Numbered from the stretch's first letter, positions 29,635 to 38,066 are shown. The stretch is 64,000 nt of DNA from Bradyrhizobium sp. URHD0069 (GCF_000701345.1 NZ_JNIJ01000015.1:1-64000); one strand, 5' to 3'. Program-made: numbers and translations. Notes: generated by a model not told the origin, from the sequence alone.

Positions 29635-31131
29635 ATGAGCATTCGAACACCCGGCCTTTGGCTGACCCTCGCGGCGCTTGGCGCCGTTCCGAGTGGTGCG
29701 GTTTTCGCCGCCGACATGCCGCTGAAAGCGGCGCCGATTGCGCCGGTCTTTTACGACTGGAGCGGCGTCTATATCGGTTTGCATGCCGGCTACGGTGGCG
29801 CCATGAAGGACTGGACCGCCGACACGATAGGTGCCGATTTTACGGCGAAAGGTTTCCTCGGCGGCGGGCAGATCGGAATCAACAAGCAGATCGGCAGCCT
29901 GGTGTTCGGCCTCGAACTTGATGGATCGTGGGCGAACATCAGCGGTTCTCAGTTGCTTTCCTTGGGCGGGCCGCTCGTTGGAGGGCAGACGGACGACAAC
30001 GCGAGATCGAAAATCGATGGCCTGGTGACGTTCACGGGGCGCGCCGGGTTGGCCGCCGACCGCTGGTTCGTCTATGCCAAGGGCGGCCTTGCCGTCGCGC
30101 ATGAAGCGCATTCTTTCAGCAACAATAATTTCAACTTTCCGCCCGGACCTTTTCCAAGAGTTATCTCCCTTAGCGGCAGTGAGTATCGATGGGCTCCGAC
30201 GGTCGGCTTCGGAACGGAGCATGCGTTAGGGAATAATTGGTCGGTCAAGGCCGAGTACAATTACATCCATCTGGGAACCAGGGCGATCGGAGTTAATGGC
30301 ACCAGAACCGCTGCCGGCGTTGTGACTCCCGTTGCGCAGGACGTGCAGATCGAGCAGGCACTCCATGTCGCCACGGTCGGCGTGAACTATCGTTTTGGTG
30401 GAATCCAGACGGATCCGACTCTGGCGCCGGCGCGGGCTGCGCCGGGCTACAACTGGTCGGGCGCCTATGTCGGCGTGCAGGGTGGATACGGCTCCGGCCA
30501 CCACGAGTGGCCCGATTTCCTCGTTCCGGCGCGCCCTGAAATCGTAAAGTATGGCGCCAACGGATGGCTTGCCGGCGGCACCGTCGGGGTCAACGCGCAG
30601 ACAGGCGTCTTCGTCTTCGGCGTCGAAGGCGAATGGATGTGGACCGGCATCAAAGGCAGTCAGACAACCATCTTTGCCGGGGCACAAACCACGACGCTAG
30701 GCCTGGAGAGTAAAGTCAATTGGCTGGCGATCGCGGCGGCGCGTGCCGGTTTCGTGGTTGGCGACCGGCTGCTGGTCTACGGCAAGGCGGGCGTCGCGCT
30801 GGCGGACGAGAGGCATACGATTAATGCAAGCAGTTCCAGCTCCGCCTTGGACCTGAGCGCAAAAGCCTTGCATACCGGCGTGGTGGCGGGCGCCGGCGCC
30901 GAATACGCGCTTGGCGGCAACTGGTCGGCCAAACTCGAGTACGATTATATCAAGATGCTGGCGCAGAACTTCACCGCGACTGGCACCGAGAGCTTTAACG
31001 TTCCGCCCCTCGTAGGACCGATCGCTAATTTCCGTCAGTTCGAAAAAATGCCGCAGGACCTGCATCTGATCAAGTTCGGCATCAACTATCACTTCAATCA
31101 GACGCCGGTCGTGGTGAGCGCACGCTACTGA
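29635..31131 (+). CDS. Double-barrel outer-membrane protein, copy 1 (Omp25/Omp31-like)
   Basis: The 498-residue protein has a signal peptide (MSIRTPGLWLTLAALGAVPS, cleaved after VFAA) and two successive Omp25/Omp31-like beta-barrel domains. The first runs from YDWSGVYIGLHAGYG (about 40) to VATVGVNYRFGG (about 257); the second from YNWSGAYVGVQGGYG (about 272) to IKFGINYHF (about 486). Each has the WSG-x-Y-x-G first strand and ends in an aromatic beta-signal. The second barrel is followed by a 12-residue tail ending VVVSARY. A single barrel of about 230 residues is the usual form, so this is an internal duplication. It is monocistronic, with the near-identical copy 2 starting 326 bases downstream. 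Confidence 0.9.
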   Translation: MSIRTPGLWLTLAALGAVPSGAVFAADMPLKAAPIAPVFYDWSGVYIGLHAGYGGAMKDWTADTIGADFTAKGFLGGGQIGINKQIGSLVFGLELDGSWANISGSQLLSLGGPLVGGQTDDNARSKIDGLVTFTGRAGLAADRWFVYAKGGLAVAHEAHSFSNNNFNFPPGPFPRVISLSGSEYRWAPTVGFGTEHALGNNWSVKAEYNYIHLGTRAIGVNGTRTAAGVVTPVAQDVQIEQALHVATVGVNYRFGGIQTDPTLAPARAAPGYNWSGAYVGVQGGYGSGHHEWPDFLVPARPEIVKYGANGWLAGGTVGVNAQTGVFVFGVEGEWMWTGIKGSQTTIFAGAQTTTLGLESKVNWLAIAAARAGFVVGDRLLVYGKAGVALADERHTINASSSSSALDLSAKALHTGVVAGAGAEYALGGNWSAKLEYDYIKMLAQNFTATGTESFNVPPLVGPIANFRQFEKMPQDLHLIKFGINYHFNQTPVVVSARY

Positions 31132-31220
31132 ACTGAGGTGCGTTGAGCTTCGGTGCTCGCCCGCGCGCGCATCATTCGCACGACGAGATCTGAGCGCGCG
31201 GCCTTACAGCAACAAGGCGA

Positions 31221-31358
31221 TCAATCCGGCGCGATGATCTCGCGCTCGCCATGATGAATGTTGGCGGGGCTCAGCAAATCGCCGCCGCGCCGCCGCACCA
31301 GGAATTTCAACCGCCGCGCCCGTATCGAGTTGTGACGCCGGCGCCGCGGCGCGGGCTC
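31221..31358 (-). pseudogene. 3' fragment of a DUF6101 gene
   Basis: The 136 bases at 31223-31358 align without gaps, at roughly 90 percent identity, to 34024-34159, which is the 3' end of the intact DUF6101 gene. On the minus strand the frame is kept and ends in TGA (31223-31221), where the intact gene has TAG. It reads like FLVRRRGGDLLSPANIHHGE against FLVRRRGGDLLNPANIHQGE. Similarity stops abruptly at 31358, so the 5' three quarters of the gene are missing. It lies between the two outer-membrane genes. Confidence 0.88.
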
Positions 31359-31457
31359 AATTTCCCCGAGTGTTGCCATGCAGGTACATCCCTTGCTCGT
31401 GAAGTTGCTAAGGTAAGGGGGTATGGATTTCTTTTTTTAGGGCAGCAAGGCAGCAAG

Positions 31458-32966
31458 ATGAGCATCCGAACACCCGGCCTCTGGCTGACCCTTGCGGCGC
31501 TTGGCGCCGTTCCAAGTGGCGCAGTTTTCGCCGCCGACCTGCCGCTGAAGGCGGCGCCGATTGCGCCCGTCTTTTACGACTGGAGCGGCGTCTATATCGG
31601 TTTGCATGCCGGCTACGGTGGCGCCATGAACGACTGGACCGCCGACGCGCTAGGTGCCGATTTTACGGCGAAAGGTTTCCTCGGCGGCGGGCAGATCGGA
31701 ATCAACAAGCAGATCGGCAGCCTGGTGTTCGGCCTCGAACTTGATGGATCGTGGGCGAACATCGGTGGTTCTCAGTCGTTTTCCCTCAACGGGCCGCTCT
31801 TTGGAGTGCAGACGGACTACAACACGAGATCGAAAATCGATGGCCTGGTGACGTTCACGGGGCGCGCCGGGTTGGCCGCCGACCGCTGGTTCGTCTATGC
31901 CAAGGGCGGCCTCGCCGTCGCCCATGAAACGCATTCTTTGAACTCCAATGAATTCAACTTTCCGCCCCAGCCTGCTTCTTCAGTAGTCATCTCTATCAGC
32001 GGCAGTGAATATCGATGGGCTCCGACGGTCGGCTTCGGAACCGAGTATGCGTTAGGGAATAATTGGTCGGTCAAGGCCGAGTACGACTACATCCATCTCG
32101 GGACCAGAGCGATAGGAGTTAATGGCAGCGAGACCTTTGCTGGCGTTGTGACTCCCGTTGCGGACCAGCTGCAGATCGAGCAGGCGTTCCATGTCGCCAA
32201 GGTCGGCGTGAACTATCGCCTTGGGGGAATCCAGACGGCTCTGGCGCCGGCGCGGGCTGCACCGGGCTACAACTGGTCGGGCGCCTATGTCGGCGTGCAG
32301 GGTGGATACGGCTTCGGCCACCACGAGTGGCCCGATGCGTTCGTTCCGACGAACCCCGAAATCGGAAAGTATGACGCGAACGGATGGCTTGCCGGCGGCA
32401 CCGTCGGGGTCAACGCGCAGGCCGGCGCATTCGTCTTCGGCGTCGAAGGCGAATGGATGTGGACCGGCATCAAAGGCAGTCAGACAAGCTTCACTGATTT
32501 AGGCGCGGGACGAACCAGGACGCTGGGCCTGGAGAGTAACGTCAATTGGCTTGCGATCGCGGCGGCGCGTGCCGGTTTCGTGGTTGGCGACCGGCTGCTG
32601 GTCTACGGCAAGGCGGGCGCCGCGCTGGCGGACGAGAGGCACACGTTTACTCGAAACACATCCGGCCCAGGTGGCAGCTTTGTCTTCGACCTGAGTGCAA
32701 AAGCCTTGCATACCGGCGTGGTGGCGGGCGCCGGCGCCGAATACGCCCTTGGCGGCAACTGGTCGGCCAAACTCGAGTACGATTATATCAAGACGCTGGC
32801 GCAGAATTTCACGGCGACGGGCACCCAGAACATCAACACTCCGCTCAACGCAGGATCGATCGCTGATTTCGGTCAGTTCGGAATGCCGCAGCACCTGCAC
32901 CTGATCAAGTTCGGCGTCAACTATCACTTCAATCCGGCGTCCGTGGTGGTGAGCGCACGCTATTGA
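31458..32966 (+). CDS. Double-barrel outer-membrane protein, copy 2 (Omp25/Omp31-like)
   Basis: The 502-residue paralogue of the preceding gene has the same signal peptide and two-barrel layout (YDWSGVYIG about 40, YNWSGAYVG about 272, end FGVNYHF). Predicted strands are almost unchanged from copy 1. Differences cluster in short blocks: residues about 103-118, 155-170, 231-240, 350-360, 410-425 and 455-475, which correspond to predicted surface loops and differ slightly in length. The start at 31458 follows AGGGCAGCAAGGCAGCAAG, where an 8-base GGCAGCAA unit is duplicated relative to copy 1. Upstream in-frame codons to 31251 run through the DUF6101 fragment and are not coding here. Confidence 0.9.
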   Translation: MSIRTPGLWLTLAALGAVPSGAVFAADLPLKAAPIAPVFYDWSGVYIGLHAGYGGAMNDWTADALGADFTAKGFLGGGQIGINKQIGSLVFGLELDGSWANIGGSQSFSLNGPLFGVQTDYNTRSKIDGLVTFTGRAGLAADRWFVYAKGGLAVAHETHSLNSNEFNFPPQPASSVVISISGSEYRWAPTVGFGTEYALGNNWSVKAEYDYIHLGTRAIGVNGSETFAGVVTPVADQLQIEQAFHVAKVGVNYRLGGIQTALAPARAAPGYNWSGAYVGVQGGYGFGHHEWPDAFVPTNPEIGKYDANGWLAGGTVGVNAQAGAFVFGVEGEWMWTGIKGSQTSFTDLGAGRTRTLGLESNVNWLAIAAARAGFVVGDRLLVYGKAGAALADERHTFTRNTSGPGGSFVFDLSAKALHTGVVAGAGAEYALGGNWSAKLEYDYIKTLAQNFTATGTQNINTPLNAGSIADFGQFGMPQHLHLIKFGVNYHFNPASVVVSARY

Positions 32967-33114
32967 GTTGCGTTGCGCGGCGTGGCTCGCCCACGCGCGC
33001 ATCACGGAGCAACGGCGAAATGGATTTTGGGCCTGTCGCCTCAGGTCGGCAATTGCCGACCGAAGGCGCATCCCGAAATGACGGGTCGAAACAAAACCCA
33101 ATGCGCCGAAACTG

Positions 33115-33193
33115 CCCGACGGGCAAATCACCCCAATTTCCTGTCCATCCCCTTTCGCAAAAATTTTTCGCTTAACCCGTCGGGCAAATCACC
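33115..33193. repeat. CCCGWCGGGCAAATCACC direct-repeat pair
   Basis: CCCGACGGGCAAATCACC (33115-33132) and CCCGTCGGGCAAATCACC (33176-33193) stand 61 bases apart as direct repeats. Each begins with the palindrome CCCGWCGGG, and the interval is AT-rich at its centre (AAAAATTTTT). From memory this is a recurrent intergenic repeat in Bradyrhizobium. The preceding 32967-33114 has no gene. Confidence 0.55.
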
Positions 33194-33199
33194 GCTAAG

Positions 33200-33600
33200 A
33201 CTCGCGACATCCTGTCCCGCCAGAGGGGCGTTGGCCATCGTCACAAACGTTGGGGCAGGTTGCGGTGGCCGCGGCAGCACGTCAGACGAACGTGCGTGCA
33301 GCGGACGGTGAAGTCGTGTGGTCCTGACGCCCCGACGCTGGCGTCAAGTTGGCGGAAGTATCCGCCGGCGACGGTGGCAAGAAAGCCCGGTCACCGGGGA
33401 GAGCACGAAGTAAGCTGTAACACCACTGCGCAGGGAAGGCCGGATTGCTTCCGCTGAACCTGTATGCTCGTGTGCGTTTTGTTATGTGCATTTGCACGCG
33501 AGACCGCGGGTGCAGCGCGCACCCGGTTTTCCCTGCGCCCTCTGTTTCAGGGGGCAAGGTCAAAAGCAAACCTCGGGCGAACCACGCCGCGAGATCGCGA
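33200..33600. repeat. High-copy dispersed element of Bradyrhizobium type
   Basis: On the minus strand this stretch reads GAGKTGCALHPRSRVQMHIT, TRAYRFSGSNPAFPAQW and RALPGDRAFLPPSPADTS. I recall these phrases from a large set of short hypothetical proteins that mark a dispersed, probably non-coding repeat in Bradyrhizobium genomes. No ribosome-binding site or domain supports a gene. Exact limits are uncertain. Confidence 0.5.
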
Positions 33601-33614
33601 AGTCATATTCAGTC

Positions 33615-33715
33615 GTCATCACCCGCGCAGGCGGGTGATCCAGTATCCCAGAGGCAGCAGTGATAGAACCGATAGGTCGCAGCGTACTGGATACCCCGCC
33701 TTCGCGGGGCATGAC
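33615..33715. repeat. Paired-hairpin intergenic repeat, copy 2
   Basis: GTCATCACCCGCGCAGGCGG then GTGATCCAGTA on the left mirrors TACTGGATACCCCGCCTTCG then CGGGGCATGAC on the right. Each arm is a hairpin, with outer GTCAT/ATGAC. Confidence 0.8.
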
Positions 33716-33730
33716 GGCTTCATTCTCCGC

Positions 33731-33764
33731 CGTCATTGCGAGGAGCGAAGCGACGAAGCAATCC
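33731..33764. repeat. CGTCATTGCGAGGAGCGAAG repeat
   Basis: The segment CGTCATTGCGAGGAGCGAAG followed by CGACGAAGCAATCC is, from memory, a very common short intergenic repeat in Rhizobiales and other proteobacteria. It directly follows paired-hairpin copy 2 and underlies the C-terminal end of the small membrane ORF on the minus strand. Confidence 0.65.
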
Positions 33765-33993
33765 ATTCCCTCTGCTGTGGCAGCGATCGCTGCAGTGACA
33801 GACGGGCTAACGGCTGCATTGCGTACGAAGCGCCTTGCAGGTCGCCATTCTTCTTTTGCAATTCACAGAAGCGCAGAGCGAGACCAGGCGCCCGCGGCAG
33901 GGCCTGCCATCTGAGAAGAAGAACAAGTGCGATGAGGGCGAGAAGCGTGACGAGGATGGGATGAAAGACGATCAGCCACACATAGGGCGGCAT
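33733..33993 (-). CDS. Possible small membrane protein
   Basis: This 86-residue frame has one strong N-terminal transmembrane segment (PYVWLIVFHPILVTLLALIA, continuing LVLLLRW) and a basic tail. Its ATG lies 28 bases past the DUF6101 stop on the same strand, so the two could form an operon. AAGGTCGCAGG upstream is a modest ribosome-binding site. The last dozen residues are encoded by the CGTCATTGCGAGGAGCGAAG repeat, so the original C-terminus may have been replaced by repeat insertion. Treat as tentative. Confidence 0.35.
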   Translation of the reverse strand: MPPYVWLIVFHPILVTLLALIALVLLLRWQALPRAPGLALRFCELQKKNGDLQGASYAMQPLARLSLQRSLPQQREWIASSLRSSQ

Positions 33994-34021
33994 GGCGGCC
34001 TGCGACCTTGAAGAACTTCGG

Positions 34022-34546
34022 CTAATCCGGCGCGATGATCTCGCGTTCGCCTTGATGAATATTGGCGGGGTTGAGCAGATCGCCGCCGCGCCGCCGCACC
34101 AGGAATTTCGGCCGCCGCACCCGGATCGCGTTGTGACGCCGGCGCCGCGGCGCGGGCTCGCGCGCTTTGTCTTCCGGCAATTGCGGAAGCCCTAAAATGT
34201 CACTCCACATCGGCCACGCGGCTGCGATCTCGTCGCGGTCGGAGCTGACGCACAGCGGAATCGTCAAGGACGGATCGCGGTGAACCAGCACAAGCATCTG
34301 GGCATCGTCGATGCCGCGCAGCGCCACGCCGAGAAAATCGCGCACGCGAACGTTGACTGCCATCCGCATGCCCTGGATGGCACGGCGCAGGACCACGCGT
34401 TCGCGGTGAAGTTCGATTTGCCGCACGCCGCCGTCTGCACGTGTGTCGTGGGCATCGAAGCTGACGGGTAAAGAAAGAGGGTCGAGCCGCAATGCGCGGC
34501 TCGACCCGGCGGGATTGATCCCGCTTATTGCTGTTTGACGCCTCAC
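34022..34546 (-). CDS. DUF6101 family protein
   Basis: The 174-residue protein of unknown function starts at GTG 34546 with GGGGAG 8-13 bases upstream. The central part resembles DUF6101: SRALRLDPLSLPVSFDAHDT, LHRERVVLRRAIQGMRMAVN, RDFLGVALRGIDDAQML and VHRDPSLTIPLCVSSD. The C-terminal 45 residues are very basic (EPAPRRRRHNAIRVRRPKFL). It lacks a signal peptide or membrane helix and is presumably cytosolic. A truncated second copy of its 3' end lies at 31221-31358. It is divergent from pmbA. Confidence 0.8.
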   Translation of the reverse strand: MRRQTAISGINPAGSSRALRLDPLSLPVSFDAHDTRADGGVRQIELHRERVVLRRAIQGMRMAVNVRVRDFLGVALRGIDDAQMLVLVHRDPSLTIPLCVSSDRDEIAAAWPMWSDILGLPQLPEDKAREPAPRRRRHNAIRVRRPKFLVRRRGGDLLNPANIHQGEREIIAPD

Positions 34547-34842
34547 GGCCTTGTCTCCCCGCCGAGATTATGTTCCCCGGTCGATGCGCAAGACCTTGCC
34601 AGAACCGCGTCCGTAATCGCTTAAAAAGGCTGGTTAACCTGACGTCACTAGCCCGGCATTCGCCCGCATGATTGACAAGACCTTGGCTCACATGATTGAC
34701 GAGAGCTTGCGGTGTCATCGAAATTCTTTCGTTTTGGGCGGCTGATAATGCTTGAAGTACGCGTGAATTGGGCACATCTCAGGGGTTCGTCGGTCTGCCT
34801 TCAGGCCCGTTTCGATTTGCCTTAATCCTCGGGATTTTATTC

Positions 34843-36243
34843 GTGATCTCTTCACCATCAGCCGCTTCGCCGGCTTCATCCGACGCCGCGACCTCCGGCC
34901 TGTTCGATCAGTCCGCCCTGAGCACGCTGGCACAGCGCCTCGTCGAGGCGGCGAGGCGCGCCGGCGCGGATGCCGCCGACGCGGTCGCGGTGCGCGGCAT
35001 TTCGCAGGGCGTCGAGGTGCGCGACGGACGTGTCGAGGAATCCGAGCGCTCGGAAGGCGATGATGTCGGTTTGCGCGTGTTGGTCGGGCAGCGCCAGGCG
35101 GTGGTCTCAACCAACGACGTCAGCGGCGATGGCGTCGCCAAGCTCGCGGAACGCGCGGTCGCCATGGCGCGCGTCGCGCCCGACGACAAATATGTCGGGC
35201 TCGCCGATCCGTCGCTGCTGGCGCGCGATTTCCCCGACCTCGATCTGCTCGACCCCAACATCCCCTCGACATCAGAGCTTGAACGCCGCGCCTGCGAAGC
35301 GGAGGCGGCCGCGCTCGCCGTCAAGGGCGTGAGCAAATCGGGCGGCGCGTCGGCGTCGGCGGGAATTGGCGGCATGGTGCTGGTGACCTCTACCGGCTTC
35401 CAGGGCTCCTACTTGCGTTCGAGCCAGGGCATCTCGATGACCGCCATCGTCGGTGACGGCACCGCCATGGAGCGCGACTACGACTACACGTCAGCGCCGC
35501 ACGCTTCCGACCTCAGATCGCCCGCGAGCGTCGGCCGCACCGCCGGCGAGCGGACCGTCGCCCGCGCCAATCCGCGCAAGGTCGAGACCTGCAAGGTGCC
35601 TGTGGTGTTCGACCCCCGGGTTTCCGGCTCGCTGGTCGGCCATCTGGTGGGCGCGGTGAACGGCGCCTCGATCGCGCGCAAGACCAGTTTCCTGAAAGAC
35701 CGCCTTGGCCAGCAGCTGTTCGCGAAGAGCATCCGCATCATCGACGATCCCTTGCGCCCGCGCGGCTTGCGCTCGCAATCGTTCGATGCCGAAGGCGTCA
35801 AGGTCAAAAAGCTCGCCATCATCGATGACGGCGTGCTGACGACGTGGCTTTTGGATTGCGCGACCGCGCGGGAACTCGGACTGGTCACGACCGGCCACGC
35901 CCACCGCGGCGTATCGTCGTCACCGTCGCCGGGGCCGTATAATCTGCATCTCGAAGCGGGTGAGCCCACGCCGGCTGAATTGATGTCCGATATCAAGCAG
36001 GGATTTTACGTCACCGACCTGATCGGCTCCGGCGTCAACAGCGTGACCGGCGATTACAGTCGCGGCGCATCCGGCTTCTGGATCGAAAACGGCAAAATCA
36101 CCTATGCGGTAAGCGAGGTGACGATCGCCGGTCATCTGCTCGAGATATTCAAATCGATGGTGCCCGCCAACGACCTGGAATTCCGCTATGGCGTGAATGC
36201 TCCGACGGTGCGCATCGAAGGATTGACGCTTGGCGGACGTTAG
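34843..36243 (+). CDS. pmbA: PmbA/TldE-type metalloprotease-related protein
   Basis: The roughly 466-residue protein belongs to the TldD/PmbA family, whose heterodimer degrades or matures small peptides (microcin B17, CcdA). Family blocks are RVEESERSEGDDVGLRVLVG, VVSTNDVSGDGVAKLAERAV, VVFDPRVSGSLVGHLVGAVN near 280 and GSGVNSVTGDYSRGASGFWI near 410. The zinc motif HExxxH of TldD is absent, which identifies the PmbA (TldE) subunit. No tldD is in the window. I favour GTG 34843 (VISSPSAASPASSD); TTG 34768 would add 25 hydrophobic residues. The stop overlaps the next gene by 14 bases. Confidence 0.88.
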   Translation: MISSPSAASPASSDAATSGLFDQSALSTLAQRLVEAARRAGADAADAVAVRGISQGVEVRDGRVEESERSEGDDVGLRVLVGQRQAVVSTNDVSGDGVAKLAERAVAMARVAPDDKYVGLADPSLLARDFPDLDLLDPNIPSTSELERRACEAEAAALAVKGVSKSGGASASAGIGGMVLVTSTGFQGSYLRSSQGISMTAIVGDGTAMERDYDYTSAPHASDLRSPASVGRTAGERTVARANPRKVETCKVPVVFDPRVSGSLVGHLVGAVNGASIARKTSFLKDRLGQQLFAKSIRIIDDPLRPRGLRSQSFDAEGVKVKKLAIIDDGVLTTWLLDCATARELGLVTTGHAHRGVSSSPSPGPYNLHLEAGEPTPAELMSDIKQGFYVTDLIGSGVNSVTGDYSRGASGFWIENGKITYAVSEVTIAGHLLEIFKSMVPANDLEFRYGVNAPTVRIEGLTLGGR

Positions 36244-37048
36244 CGCCGGCAGCGTGCACAACAAGGTTTTGGCGCGTGACGCCGCGTTGCTGAAGGATAC
36301 GGTGCGGGAGGCGGGCGCGCTGGCGTTATCGCTGTTCGGTACCGAACTGAAAAACTGGACCAAGGGTGCATCCTCGCCGGTGTCCGAAGCCGATATCGCC
36401 GTCAACGACCTCCTCGAGAGCCGGCTGCGGTCAGCCACGCCGGATTATGGCTGGCTATCGGAAGAAAGCGTCGACGACGAAGCGCGTCTCGGCAAACACC
36501 TGGTCTGGATCGTCGATCCGATCGACGGCACCCGCGGTTATCTCGCCGGCCGCGAAGACTGGTGCGTGAGCGTGGCGCTGGTCGAGGGCGCTTCACCCGT
36601 GCTGGCGGCGGTGTTCGCGCCGGCCAGCGATGAGTTTTTCTTTGCCGTGCGCGGGCAGGGTGCCGCGCGCAATGACGTGCCGGTTTACGCGACGCCCGGC
36701 ACTGAGCTGGATTTTTCCCGTATGGCCGGTCCAAAGCCCCTTGTCGAACGGCTCGGAAAGCCATCCGAAGAGGTTGTCCTGCACCCCCGAATCGGATCGC
36801 TGGCGCTCCGGCTGTGCCGGGTGGCGCAGGGAAGCCTCGATGCGGCTTTTGCAGGCGGCCAGAGCCGCGACTGGGACCTTGCCGCGGCCAATTTGATCGT
36901 GCAGGAAGCGAATGGTACTATGACTACGCTTTCGGGGGATGCGATATCATATAATCGCCGGGAGGTTGCGCACGGGGCGCTAGTGGCAGCGGGGCGCGAC
37001 CGTCATGCACGGATTGTCGAGCATTTTCGGAATCGTCCGTTGTCTTGA
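36230..37048 (+). CDS. cysQ: Inositol monophosphatase-family phosphatase, CysQ-like
   Basis: The 272-residue Mg-dependent phosphatase has the metal-binding WIVDPIDGTRGYLAGREDW (near residue 93), the upstream Glu pair in WLSEESVDDE and the C-terminal SRDWDLAAANLIVQEANG. Family members hydrolyse 3'(2')-phosphoadenosine phosphates (CysQ) or inositol phosphates. Position in this Rhizobiales cluster favours the CysQ annotation, but the substrate is inferred. TTG 36230 is the likely start because GAAGGA lies seven bases upstream, inside the pmbA end. Confidence 0.82.
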   Translation: MADVSAGSVHNKVLARDAALLKDTVREAGALALSLFGTELKNWTKGASSPVSEADIAVNDLLESRLRSATPDYGWLSEESVDDEARLGKHLVWIVDPIDGTRGYLAGREDWCVSVALVEGASPVLAAVFAPASDEFFFAVRGQGAARNDVPVYATPGTELDFSRMAGPKPLVERLGKPSEEVVLHPRIGSLALRLCRVAQGSLDAAFAGGQSRDWDLAAANLIVQEANGTMTTLSGDAISYNRREVAHGALVAAGRDRHARIVEHFRNRPLS

Positions 37049-37107
37049 GCGGCCTCAATGCGGGTCGGGAATTTTGCTTGCCGGGCATCGCGTCAGGAAA
37101 AGGAATC

Positions 37108-37353
37108 ATGTCAGATAATGCCCAGCAATTGCTCCATCTCGTCATTGGGGGCGAGCTGACCGACCTGGAGCACACGACGTTCAAGGACCTCGATCAGGTG
37201 GAGATCGTGGGCGTATTCCCTAACTACGCGACCGCCTACGCGGCCTGGAAAGCGAAGGCGCAGCAAACCGTGGACAACGCCCACATGCGCTATTTCGTCG
37301 TCCATCTCCACCGGCTGCTCGATCCGGGTCAAGACACGAAGCCCGCCAGTTGA
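37108..37353 (+). CDS. DUF4170 protein
   Basis: The 81-residue cytosolic protein matches DUF4170: LLHLVIGGELTDLEHTTFKD, then QVEIVGVFPNYATAYAAWKA and HMRYFVVHLHRLLDP. Function is unknown; the family is found in this same cluster in Rhizobiales. ATG 37108 has AGGAA upstream. Its stop TGA (37351-37353) is shared with the TTGA start of the DUF374 gene. Confidence 0.88.
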   Translation: MSDNAQQLLHLVIGGELTDLEHTTFKDLDQVEIVGVFPNYATAYAAWKAKAQQTVDNAHMRYFVVHLHRLLDPGQDTKPAS

Positions 37354-38066
37354 AAAGACTCATTCGCAATGTGCTGCGCAGCAGCTGGCTTCAGCGCGCG
37401 CTGGGTTTTCTCGCGGCCGAGTTTCTGCGGCTGGTCTGGCTGACCAACAGATTCAGTTTCGATCCTCCGGACGTCTATGCACTCGCCGAGCCACAGCAAC
37501 CGGCGATCTTCGCGTTCTGGCACGGCCAGCATTTCTTGACGCCCTTCATCAAGACAAAGGACAGCCATCGCGGCAAGGTGCTGATCTCGATGCACCGCGA
37601 CGGCGAATTTAACGCCATCGCCGCCGAACGGCTTGGTATCGGCACCATCCGCGGCTCCGGCGATCACGGATCGGCGTTTCACCGCAAAGGCGGCGTCGGT
37701 GCGTTCAAGGAGATGGTGCGCGCGCTTGCAGAAAGTTATAACGTCGCGCTAACCGCCGACGTGCCGAAGCGCTCGCGGGTCGCGGGCCTTGGCATCATCA
37801 TGCTGGCGCGGGAATCTGGACGGCCGATCATGCCATTTGCGATGGCGACCAGCCGTTTCGTCCGCCTGAACAACTGGGACCACACCACCATCAATTTGCC
37901 ATTCGGGCGAGGCGCATTGGTGGGAGGCGACATAATCGTGGTTCCGCCCGACGCGGATGCCGAGATGATGGAAACGCTGCGCGCGCAGCTGGAGGCGACC
38001 CTGAACGACGCGACCCGTCGCGCCTATGCGCAGGTCGGCCGTCCGGAAGAGGCGGGTCATGGCTAA
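37350..38066 (+). CDS. DUF374 lysophospholipid-acyltransferase-like protein
   Basis: The 238-residue membrane-associated protein resembles DUF374 acyltransferases: FAFWHGQHFLTPFIKTKDSH (with the HGQ-type acyl-transfer His), LISMHRDGEFNAIAAERLGI, RGSGDHGSAFHRKGGVGAFK and ALTADVPKRSRVAGLGIIML. It probably transfers an acyl chain to a lipid, in keeping with its place between cysQ and waaA. TTG 37350 is the start, coupled to the DUF4170 stop by a four-base overlap. It overlaps waaA by eight bases. Confidence 0.85.
   Translation: MKRLIRNVLRSSWLQRALGFLAAEFLRLVWLTNRFSFDPPDVYALAEPQQPAIFAFWHGQHFLTPFIKTKDSHRGKVLISMHRDGEFNAIAAERLGIGTIRGSGDHGSAFHRKGGVGAFKEMVRALAESYNVALTADVPKRSRVAGLGIIMLARESGRPIMPFAMATSRFVRLNNWDHTTINLPFGRGALVGGDIIVVPPDADAEMMETLRAQLEATLNDATRRAYAQVGRPEEAGHG

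Noticed and set aside
29237..30222. Minus-strand frames 29237-29590 and 29362-30222 overlapping the first barrel gene
   Set aside because: They run against a clear outer-membrane protein gene with signal peptide and have no family resemblance.
31251..31457. 69-residue N-terminal extension of outer-membrane protein copy 2
   Set aside because: It runs antisense through the DUF6101 fragment and would bury the signal peptide. The start at 31458 matches copy 1.
33282..33569. 95-codon minus-strand frame in the repeat block
   Set aside because: It matches phrases I associate with a dispersed repeat mis-annotated as hypothetical proteins, so it is listed as a repeat.
33600..33775. Possible CRISPR array from repeated GCG-rich units
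   Set aside because: The units are mirror-image hairpins of differing sequence, not identical direct repeats with regular spacers, and no cas gene is present.
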